Under the pieces are notes generated by a model that made no database searches, was not told where the DNA came from, and worked only from the letters and a program-made list of their open reading frames with translations. The translations under genes were made by a program, and so were the position numbers. Of a stretch of DNA of 64,000 nucleotides, positions 40,700 through 48,176 are shown piece after piece (positions within the stretch are counted from its first letter, which is position 1; the number at the start of each line of letters is the position of its first letter). Source of the stretch: Chloroflexota bacterium. GTDB taxonomy: Bacteria > Chloroflexota > Anaerolineae > Aggregatilineales > Aggregatilineaceae. The DNA lies in assembly GCA_012729765.1 (NCBI GenBank), contig JAAYCM010000088.1, forward strand, positions 1 to 64,000, given 5' to 3'.

Positions 40700-42850
40700 C
40701 TACTGCTGATCCGGCGGGATGGGTGTCGGCGTGCGGAAGACGGATGATGTCGGCGTGGGCGACGGCAGCGGTGGCGGCGGCGGGATGGGCGTCGCGTCGC
40801 TGAGGAAGCTCTGCGTCTCCGCCGACGTGTACAATTCCAGCATGGCATCGTTCCAACTCAGGCCGTCGGTTTTCTGGAACGTCCAGAACTGGATCGCGCC
40901 GAAATTGAAGTTCCAGGTGCGCCCGGCGGGGACGCGCTGCCAGTCGAAGTCCTCGGCAAACTGCGTCAGATCGACGTAGTAGCCGGGGGGAATACTCTCC
41001 ATCAGACGCCCGCCGCGCTCGTAATCGACGACATCACCGCTGAGTCGGGCCTGGAAATCCCAGGGGATGCGGCGCAGCGGCTCGCCTAATACGCCATTTT
41101 GGGCCTCGCCAGTCACGCGGACGTAGACGCGCCAGAAGGTGTTGACCTCGATATCCTCACGCACGACCGCAATCGGGGCCGGGGCATCGACGTAAATCAG
41201 GTCTCGATCGATGGCGAAGGCGCGCCCGGCGTAATGCCAGCTTTGGCGCGGCTCGCCGGGTTCGGGCAGGTGATCCTGCGGCCAGAAAGCGTGCTCCAAC
41301 GTGCCGAGGAAGTCATAGCCGGCGCGTTCCAGCACGCGGATACGCAGCGCCTCGAACGCATCGTTGACGCGGTCGGAGAGATAGGGCTGGGATGCGGTGA
41401 CATTATTGAGCGGGGCCAGCCCATACAGCCCGTTGGCCTGCTCGCGCGCGATCTCCTCATAGAGCGGCTCGGATACCTGGGGATTGGCCGGCACGCCGCC
41501 GCTGGCGATGAACGACGGCGGCAGGGCGACTCGGGTCCAGTCGGGGTCCGAGGCGCGGCCTGGCACGTTGATCGCGTCGGTCGCCGCGCCGAACGTGACG
41601 GCAGTCCCGGCGAGAATCTGTGTCTGGCGACCCACGTCGAGCGCATAGGCCAGGCTGGAGCCGTTGGGTGCCCAGGCGGGCATCTTGCCGCGCCCGACCA
41701 GGATCGGCTCGGCCTGCGGCTGCTGGACCGGCTTGTAATAGACGCCCTCGACGCCGCCCACGACCGCGCTGTAGGCGATGCGCGTGCCGTCGAGACTCCA
41801 GGTGGGGTAGTTCTCGTCGGCGTCGGGCGTGTTGGTCAGGTTGACGGCCAGGTCTTCGGTGGGATTGTCGAGATTGAGGACGAAAATGTCCTGGCGACCG
41901 TCGCGCGCACTGACATAGGCGATCTGGCGGCCCTGCGGCGACCAGGCCGGTTCGATATCCGGGCCGGGGCGATAGGTGACGCGCAGCGCGCCTTCGCGGG
42001 CGGCCCGCGCGGGATCGGCGCTGATGATGTAGATGTCGAGATCCTGCGTGTCGTCGCTGTAGCCCTCGTAGGCGATAAACGCCCCATCAGGACTCCAGGT
42101 GGGCGCGCCTTCGAAGCCGGGCGTATAGGTCAGGCGGGTGAGCGCGCCGTTATCGACTTGCAGAATGTACAGCTCCCAGTTGCCGTCGCGGTGGCTGGCG
42201 AACGCGATGCGCGACCCGTCCGGACTCCACGCCGGGTCGCGGTCGTCGGCGGGATCATTGGTCAGGCGCAGGGGCGTTGTCTCTCCCACACTGATCGCCC
42301 ACAGGTCTTCCTGGCCGTTCTCCCGCAGCGTATAGACCAGGCTGCCGCCTTCGCGCAGCGGGTCGGGAATCGGGGTGTCGGTGGGCGGAACGGTCGGGAA
42401 GAGGGCGGTCGGCGGGGCGGTGCCGCGATTTTCGGGCCACTGCCCGGCCACCGGCAGCGTCGGGCCGGAGTCGTCACCGTTTGTTTCCAGGATCACCACG
42501 ACGATCAGGATCAGCAGCAGCAGGACGGCGAACGCGCTGAGGGCGCGATTCTGGATCAGAAGCGGGTCCTGGCGCACGGCGGTAGTCATGCCGGTGGCGG
42601 CGGCACGCTGCGCCATCGTCGTCTGGCGGCCATCGTAAGCCTGCTTGGCCGTGCGGCGGACGGTGCCGCTGCCCAGGTGCCAGATTCCGCCGATCACGCC
42701 TGTGACCAGCGCCGCGATCCCGCCAGCAAAACCGGCGAGGCCCTGTTTGAAGTAGGCGAACTGCTGTGCCAGTGACACCGCGCCCCACGCCGCGATGCGC
42801 AGAAACGCGTTGCCCAGCCGGTCAGTGACACGGAACGCGCGAACGAGCAT
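40700..42850 (-). CDS. Membrane-anchored TolB-like beta-propeller protein
   Basis: A 716-residue protein. Residues 20-60 are hydrophobic and a clear membrane helix lies at about 103-122 (ALSAFAVLLLLILIVVVIL). Residues 165-450 contain five to six WD40-like PD40 repeats (DPAWSPDGSRIAFASHRDGNWELYIL, PTWSPDGAFIAYEG, PAWSPQGRQIAYVSARDGRQDIFVL and similar, here quoted in pieces). The C-terminal 250 residues, with HAFWPQDHLPEPG and TSWH-like segments, are unrecognised. TolB-like propellers usually bind proteins. Co-transcription with the M23 peptidase suggests it positions or regulates that enzyme at the envelope. Pro-rich ends flank the structured parts. GAAGG precedes the ATG. Confidence 0.78.
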   Translation of the reverse strand: MLVRAFRVTDRLGNAFLRIAAWGAVSLAQQFAYFKQGLAGFAGGIAALVTGVIGGIWHLGSGTVRRTAKQAYDGRQTTMAQRAAATGMTTAVRQDPLLIQNRALSAFAVLLLLILIVVVILETNGDDSGPTLPVAGQWPENRGTAPPTALFPTVPPTDTPIPDPLREGGSLVYTLRENGQEDLWAISVGETTPLRLTNDPADDRDPAWSPDGSRIAFASHRDGNWELYILQVDNGALTRLTYTPGFEGAPTWSPDGAFIAYEGYSDDTQDLDIYIISADPARAAREGALRVTYRPGPDIEPAWSPQGRQIAYVSARDGRQDIFVLNLDNPTEDLAVNLTNTPDADENYPTWSLDGTRIAYSAVVGGVEGVYYKPVQQPQAEPILVGRGKMPAWAPNGSSLAYALDVGRQTQILAGTAVTFGAATDAINVPGRASDPDWTRVALPPSFIASGGVPANPQVSEPLYEEIAREQANGLYGLAPLNNVTASQPYLSDRVNDAFEALRIRVLERAGYDFLGTLEHAFWPQDHLPEPGEPRQSWHYAGRAFAIDRDLIYVDAPAPIAVVREDIEVNTFWRVYVRVTGEAQNGVLGEPLRRIPWDFQARLSGDVVDYERGGRLMESIPPGYYVDLTQFAEDFDWQRVPAGRTWNFNFGAIQFWTFQKTDGLSWNDAMLELYTSAETQSFLSDATPIPPPPPLPSPTPTSSVFRTPTPIPPDQQ

Positions 42851-42917
42851 AAACCAGCCTTCTATGCACGACGGAAATCCCGCCAGGAGATCAGCAGGCC
42901 CAAGAGCCTAAGGCCGG

Positions 42918-42946
42918 ATTCTACAGAAAAAGGGAGAGGGGGGCAA
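42918..42946 (-). promoter_or_regulatory. Promoter of the TolB-like/M23 operon
   Basis: Minus strand: TTGCCC (42941-42946), 17 bp, TAGAAT (42918-42923). The leader is about 60 bases. Confidence 0.55.
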
Positions 42947-42975
42947 CTTTCGCGCCGGGGTGGGGAGCGTGGGCA

Positions 42976-43010
42976 TAAAAAAGCCCTGCGAGCAAGGCTG
43001 CCAGCAGGGC
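42976..43010 (-). terminator. Intrinsic terminator of the small membrane-protein pair
   Basis: Minus strand: GCCCTGC and GCAGGGC arms (42983-43010) followed by TTTTTTATGC. It ends the 43035-43846 operon and insulates the promoter just downstream. Confidence 0.85.
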
Positions 43011-43034
43011 GAGGATTTGGAGAGAGCGGGGCGG

Positions 43035-43346
43035 CTAGTCTTTGCTGCGGCCAAAGCTACCCCGGCTGTCGATGTCGTCACTGTCTACGCGGCGACGGGT
43101 TGCCGGGCGATCCGATCCCCCGAACATGGTGCGGTCTGAGGAGCGCGGACGCCCGAAAAAACCGCGACTTTGAATGTCGGGATCATCATAGCGGGGCGAG
43201 AGCGGGCCGCGCCGCGAGAATGGGCTGCCACCCAATCCACGCCCCAGGCCGCCGCCCAGCCGCGAGAAGAGCGACATCACGGCGAACGCGGCGAACACAC
43301 CGAACAGGCAGACTCCGGCCAGACACAACGTGCCGACGTTATCCAT
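43035..43346 (-). CDS. Small membrane protein with Gly/Arg-rich tail
   Basis: A 103-residue protein with one N-terminal hydrophobic segment (about 5-27) followed by a Gly-rich turn (RLGGGLGRGLGGSPF) and a polar Arg/Asp/Ser-rich tail. The tail repeats an RGFFGRPRS / RGSFGRSKD pattern around DIQSRG and DIDSRG, suggesting a short internal duplication. AAGGAG lies 6 bases before the ATG. It follows the next gene by 11 bases and shares its transcript. No family recognised. Confidence 0.6.
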   Translation of the reverse strand: MDNVGTLCLAGVCLFGVFAAFAVMSLFSRLGGGLGRGLGGSPFSRRGPLSPRYDDPDIQSRGFFGRPRSSDRTMFGGSDRPATRRRVDSDDIDSRGSFGRSKD

Positions 43347-43357
43347 AGGAAGCTCCT

Positions 43358-43846
43358 TTACTCGACCTCGAATTGGACCGACTCAGCCGAGTTGCCGTTG
43401 ACGATGAACTCAGCCTCATAGCTGCCGCTTTCGAGCACGACGCCGGAGTCGGATGGCTCAAAGACAAAGTTGATGCAGGTGTTGTTGTATTCCTGGTTGG
43501 CGGTGATTTCCGGAGCATCCTCGACCGGATCGCCCTCATGATAGAGCCGGACGAACACGCTGGCACCGGCCTCGACGTCACTCCCCGGCGCGATCACGTA
43601 GACCGAATCGCCTGGCGAAAATACCGAAGTCTGACCGATCGGGCAGCCGTCCTGATCGATGTCAATCGCGGTCACCGGATCGCCCAGATCGACGCCGCCG
43701 AGATCGCGCTCTTGCGCGAGGATATCGTCGTTGTCATCGTTGTTGTCGTCATCGGAGCCAAGCAGGCCGGGCAGCACAAAGGCCGCTACGACCAGCAGGA
43801 TCAGACCGATGGCGATGGTTCCCTTGTTGAGCTTCAGGTTGTTCAT
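43358..43846 (-). CDS. Membrane-anchored small extracytoplasmic protein
   Basis: A 162-residue protein with an N-terminal membrane helix (about 10-30, IAIGLILLVVAAFVLPGLLG) and an acidic Asp/Asn linker (SDDDNNDDNDD). A beta-rich domain of about 110 residues follows, with two cysteines (DGCPIG, NNTCINF) that could form a disulfide. It resembles small adhesion or sensor beta-sandwiches but I cannot assign a family. It is first in an operon with the Gly/Arg-rich membrane protein. The disulfide candidate fits with the local DsbA/VKOR system. Confidence 0.6.
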   Translation of the reverse strand: MNNLKLNKGTIAIGLILLVVAAFVLPGLLGSDDDNNDDNDDILAQERDLGGVDLGDPVTAIDIDQDGCPIGQTSVFSPGDSVYVIAPGSDVEAGASVFVRLYHEGDPVEDAPEITANQEYNNTCINFVFEPSDSGVVLESGSYEAEFIVNGNSAESVQFEVE

Positions 43847-44029
43847 GTTCTCTCACTTTGCGTGTAGCGCCACTCGTCATGTTCGATTGCGTTCGATTTA
43901 CAAATTTCATGACTTCTAAAGCGTAGCGCGAAAGCAGAGGAGACGTATGAGGCACGTGGGGGGTTATCAGCTAGGCCACGTAGGGGATTCTAAAATAAGT
44001 CATTCGACCTTTTCCGGGGCGGGTCAGGC

Positions 44030-45046
44030 TCAGGTCAGCACGCCGGCGAAGGCGAACAGCGCCGCGACGCCGCCGGTGTGCCAGAACAGCACGCGCTGCC
44101 CGACAGGGAACGCGCCCTGCCCGATCAGGCCGATCAGCCCGGCCAGCGCCCGCCCGGTGTAGACCGGATCGACCAGGATGCCCTCATGGCGCGCCAGCAG
44201 GCGGATCGCCTCGCGCTCCGGCTCGCCGATGACGGCATAGCCGCCGCCGAGGTAGTCGTCATTGATCAGAATCGCGGCGGGGTCGGGCGGGGCGTCCAGG
44301 TCGAGCAGCGCGGCTCCATCCTGTACCAGCCGCAGCACGTCGTCGCGCAGAGCGTCGCGCGGCTTATCGACGCTGATACCGAGCAGGCGTGTCTCGTCCG
44401 GCAGACCGGCGACACGCGCGCCGAGCAGCATCCCGGCCTGTGTCCCGCCGGAGCTGGTGGCGAAGACATACGCGTCAAACGGGCGAATCGCGGCGGTCTG
44501 GGCGGCGGCTTCCTGCATGGCCGCGACATAGCCGAGCAGGCCGTAGCGGTTCGAGCCGCCGTAGGGGATAACGTGCGGGCGGCGGCCCTGGGCCTGCAAT
44601 TCGGCTTCGACGCGCTGGATCGTCTGGGTATAGGGGGCGTGTTCGGCGGTCCAATGAAGCGTCGCGCCGAGCAGGTGATCGAGCAGTAGGTTGCCGCTGA
44701 GCGATTGAGGCGCGACACCGTCCGGCGCGTAGAGCACAAGATGGCACTCCAGCCCACAGCGCGCGGCCCCGGCGGCGGTCTGGCGGGCGTGGTTGGACTG
44801 GGTCGATCCGGCGGTGATCACGACATCGGCGCCCGCTGCGAGTGCCTGTGCCAGCAGAAATTCAAGCTTGCGCGCCTTGTTGCCGCCGGTCGCCAGCCCG
44901 GTCTGATCATCGCGCTTGATATACAGCTCTGGCCCGCCGAGCGCGCGGCTCAGGTTGGGCAGCGGCTCAATGGGCGTCGGCAGGTGGGCCAGCCGGACAC
45001 GCGGCAGGCGTTCCAGAGCGGACAAGGCGGCGGAATCGGACAGCAT
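44030..45046 (-). CDS. dcyD: D-cysteine desulfhydrase / ACC-deaminase-family PLP enzyme
   Basis: A 338-residue fold-type II PLP enzyme. The Schiff-base lysine lies in GLATGGNKARKLEFLL (about K57), and VITAGSTQSNHARQTAAGA and the phosphate-binding ATSSGGTQAGML are in place. The closest family by motif is D-cysteine desulfhydrase, which degrades D-cysteine to pyruvate, sulfide and ammonia; 1-aminocyclopropane-1-carboxylate deaminase is the alternative. AGGAG lies about 10 bases before the ATG. It is divergent from the THEP1-type NTPase, with a palindromic -10 element between them. Confidence 0.8.
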   Translation of the reverse strand: MLSDSAALSALERLPRVRLAHLPTPIEPLPNLSRALGGPELYIKRDDQTGLATGGNKARKLEFLLAQALAAGADVVITAGSTQSNHARQTAAGAARCGLECHLVLYAPDGVAPQSLSGNLLLDHLLGATLHWTAEHAPYTQTIQRVEAELQAQGRRPHVIPYGGSNRYGLLGYVAAMQEAAAQTAAIRPFDAYVFATSSGGTQAGMLLGARVAGLPDETRLLGISVDKPRDALRDDVLRLVQDGAALLDLDAPPDPAAILINDDYLGGGYAVIGEPEREAIRLLARHEGILVDPVYTGRALAGLIGLIGQGAFPVGQRVLFWHTGGVAALFAFAGVLT

Positions 45047-45081
45047 GGTGATTCATCTCCTGGGCAGGAAGCGGACGAATT

Positions 45082-45093
45082 CCAGTATACTGG
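45082..45093. promoter_or_regulatory. Palindromic element with overlapping -10 boxes for divergent genes
   Basis: CCAGTATACTGG is a perfect 12-base palindrome. It reads TATACT on both strands, at 45086-45091 (+) and 45084-45089 (-). The spacing suits starts about 14 bases before the NTPase ATG and about 30 before the dcyD ATG. Neither side has a good -35, so it may instead be a regulator site. Confidence 0.4.
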
Positions 45094-45111
45094 ATCGGGG
45101 AGTGCAGCGCG

Positions 45112-45702
45112 ATGACACACGATTCGATTTCCGGGCAGCTGCCCATGCCGGATGACTCCGGCAGCGTGATTCTGATCTCCGGTTGGCGGCAGGCCGGCAA
45201 GACAACGCTGCTGCTCGATCTGCGGGCGGCGGCGCGAGAAGCGGGCTTGCGGGTGGGCGGATTCCTGTCGCCGGGGCGGTTTGTGCAGGGCGTCAAAACC
45301 GGGATTGACCTTCTGGACGCGGCCAGCGGCGCGACGATCCCACTGGCGACGGTCGGTGAGCAGGGCGCGATCCACACCGGGCGCTACAGCTTCGAAGCGG
45401 CGGCGTTCGAGGCGGGAATACGCTATGCCGAAGCGGGGCAGACAGCGGATGTGTTTCTAATGGATGAACTGGGGCCGCTGGAACTGGTGCGCGGGGAAGG
45501 GTGGGCGGCGGTGATCCCGCTGCTGCGCGCGCGGCGCTTTGGCGTGGCGCTGGTGGTCGTGCGCCCGGATCTGATCGATGCGGCGCGGGAACAGATTGGG
45601 CTGCCGCCGGACTCGCCGCTGATTCGGGTCGATGAGTCGAACCGCGACGACGTGCGCGACCGGCTGGTTGGCTGGCTCCGCGGGCGCGTGCCGCGCGGCT
45701 AG
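45112..45702 (+). CDS. THEP1-type nucleoside-triphosphatase
   Basis: A 196-residue P-loop NTPase. Walker A is GWRQAGKTT (24-32) and Walker B is VFLMDELGPLEL (about 113-124), the characteristic DExGxxEL of the THEP1/NTPCR family. The GGFLSPG stretch is also family-typical. Members hydrolyse a range of NTPs slowly in vitro; physiological role is unclear, although some are linked to molybdopterin or nucleotide metabolism. GGGGAG lies about 10 bases before the ATG. Its stop overlaps that of the convergent membrane-protein gene by four bases. Confidence 0.82.
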   Translation: MTHDSISGQLPMPDDSGSVILISGWRQAGKTTLLLDLRAAAREAGLRVGGFLSPGRFVQGVKTGIDLLDAASGATIPLATVGEQGAIHTGRYSFEAAAFEAGIRYAEAGQTADVFLMDELGPLELVRGEGWAAVIPLLRARRFGVALVVVRPDLIDAAREQIGLPPDSPLIRVDESNRDDVRDRLVGWLRGRVPRG

Positions 45703-46091
45703 TCGATCACTTCCACGCGCTTCTGCTTATTCTTATCCTCATTCACGCCGAGCAGCCCTTCGAGCACCATATTCACCAGCGAGATGATGATCCCGCCCAG
45801 GATAGCCGATCCCAGGCCGTCCACGTCGAAACGGCCACCGGCCAGCTCGTCGGTGATCAGCAGCATGACGCCGTTGAGCACGAACAGGAACAGGCCGAGC
45901 GTCAGGATGATCAGCGGGCAGCTTAGCACAGCCAGGATCGGCTTGAGGATCGCATTCACGACGCCGAAGATCAGCGCGACGAGGATGATCGTCAGCAGCC
46001 CGTCATCGCTGAAGGAAATACCGGGCAGGATTTCCGCCGCGACGACCAGCGCGACGGCGGTGCTCAGCAGGCGAAGCAAAAAGTTGCCCAT
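45699..46091 (-). CDS. YvlD-like (phage holin family 4) membrane protein
   Basis: A 130-residue protein with four predicted membrane helices. The pattern FGVVNAILKPILAVLSCPLIILTLGLFLFVLNGVMLLITD is diagnostic of this small YvlD/holin-4 membrane family. Function is not established; Bacillus homologues belong to envelope-stress operons. Despite the family name there is no phage context. A charged tail (VNEDKNKQKRVEVID) should be cytoplasmic. Convergent with the THEP1 gene. Confidence 0.8.
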   Translation of the reverse strand: MGNFLLRLLSTAVALVVAAEILPGISFSDDGLLTIILVALIFGVVNAILKPILAVLSCPLIILTLGLFLFVLNGVMLLITDELAGGRFDVDGLGSAILGGIIISLVNMVLEGLLGVNEDKNKQKRVEVID

Positions 46092-46201
46092 CGGTGGCGC
46101 TCCTTTGCGGACTCGGTGGTAGAGGGGTTAAGTGTACTGCGGCCCAGCTTTTTGTACCAGCTAACGCCATAGATACCTTAAGTGCCTCTAATCACTAAAG
46201 C

Positions 46202-46230
46202 TTGAATAAATCTTACAACAATGGTTTAAT
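46202..46230 (+). promoter_or_regulatory. Candidate promoter of the SpoIIAA-like gene
   Basis: TTGAAT (46202-46207), 17 bp, TTTAAT (46225-46230). The leader to 46371 would be about 134 bases. A second -10-like TATAAT lies at 46307-46312 without a -35. Confidence 0.4.
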
Positions 46231-46370
46231 GTTTCTAAGGCGTGATCATGGAAATGAGGAACAGGGCCATGCAAGTTAAAGCGTAAAAACTTCCCGACGA
46301 GCCGATTATAATTCTAACCATATCGGGCAGCAGTAGTGAGGCGGACGTTTCCGAACGGGAGGGCAGGCAG

Positions 46371-46655
46371 GTGTACTCCCTCTTTAATTCGGTCTCCGAG
46401 CCTGTGGTTCTTATCCTTGACGTCACCCAGGCTGAAGTTGAGCTCGATGAGATTATGCGTGGAGCCAGCAGCGTCTATCGCGGGGACAGTCCCCTCTTCC
46501 GGCACCCGAATGTCCGCCAGATTTTGCAGGTTTCAAACAACCCGGCGTTTGAAATGGCGGCCAGAGGGCTGGATAGCGAGGTGTTTGGGGACGTAAAAAT
46601 CGAAGTGTTCCACACGCTGAAAGAGGCGCTCAACTACGCCCGCGCGTCATCGTAA
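46371..46655 (+). CDS. Small SpoIIAA/STAS-like protein
   Basis: A 94-residue soluble protein. The GTG start is the only one possible after in-frame stops at 46336-46341, and GGGAGGG precedes it. The pattern of a hydrophobic beta-strand (VVLILDVTQAEV), helices, and a C-terminal strand-helix (KIEVFHTLKEALNYAR) resembles the STAS/SpoIIAA-like fold used in anti-sigma antagonists and lipid-binding regulators. The assignment is structural resemblance only. It has its own promoter candidates and a good terminator. Confidence 0.6.
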   Translation: MYSLFNSVSEPVVLILDVTQAEVELDEIMRGASSVYRGDSPLFRHPNVRQILQVSNNPAFEMAARGLDSEVFGDVKIEVFHTLKEALNYARASS

Positions 46656-46729
46656 TCCCGGCGCGGCTTCCGATGCCGTGCACCAAACGAAATAGAGTGC
46701 GGACACCTCAAAACCCTTGGTTCGGTACC

Positions 46730-46758
46730 GGGGCGCATGGGCACAGTTCGTGCGCCCC

Positions 46759-46766
<8 letters not shown>
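46730..46766 (+). terminator. Intrinsic terminator of the SpoIIAA-like gene
   Basis: GGGGCGCA (46730-46737) and TGCGCCCC (46751-46758), tail TTAGTTTT. It abuts the end of hypD on the opposite strand. Confidence 0.7.
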
Positions 46767-47868
<1,102 letters not shown>

Positions 47869-47907
47869 GGCTGCGATGTTTTCCTCCAGGGCTGCCGGGC
47901 GGCGCGG

Positions 47908-48162
47908 TTAGGCGTCGGGCGGGCCTAATTCTTCGTCGAGAATGCCGGTTTCGCTCAGCAGGGCCAGCGTTTCGCGCGCTTCGTCCTCGTCGATCACGTT
48001 GAGCGCGAAGCCGACATGCACGATGGTGTAATCGCCAAGCTGTGCTTCGGGCACATAGGCGAGGCAGGCTTCGCGCACCACGCCGCCGAAATCGATCTTG
48101 CCCATGCGCAGGCCGTTCGACTCATAGACTTCGATAATTTTCCCCGGTATGCCAAGACACAT
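47908..48162 (-). CDS. hypC: Hydrogenase maturation chaperone HypC
   Basis: An 84-residue HypC/HupF protein. The ATG at 48162 gives MCLGIPGKIIEV, with the essential cysteine directly after the start methionine, and GGAGAG lies 8 bases upstream. An ATG at 48177 would add five residues and bury that cysteine. HypC binds HypD and carries the iron ligand unit to the hydrogenase large subunit precursor. It starts 14 bases after the hypF stop codon. Confidence 0.93.
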   Translation of the reverse strand: MCLGIPGKIIEVYESNGLRMGKIDFGGVVREACLAYVPEAQLGDYTIVHVGFALNVIDEDEARETLALLSETGILDEELGPPDA

Positions 48163-48176
48163 TGTGCAGCTCTCCA

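Noticed and set aside
45699-46091. Phage lysis gene suggested by the holin family name
   Set aside because: The protein belongs to the YvlD-like membrane family and there are no phage genes nearby.
46248-46286. 12-codon frame in the leader of the SpoIIAA-like gene
   Set aside because: AAGGCG precedes it, but nothing in its sequence suggests a regulatory leader peptide; too short to support.
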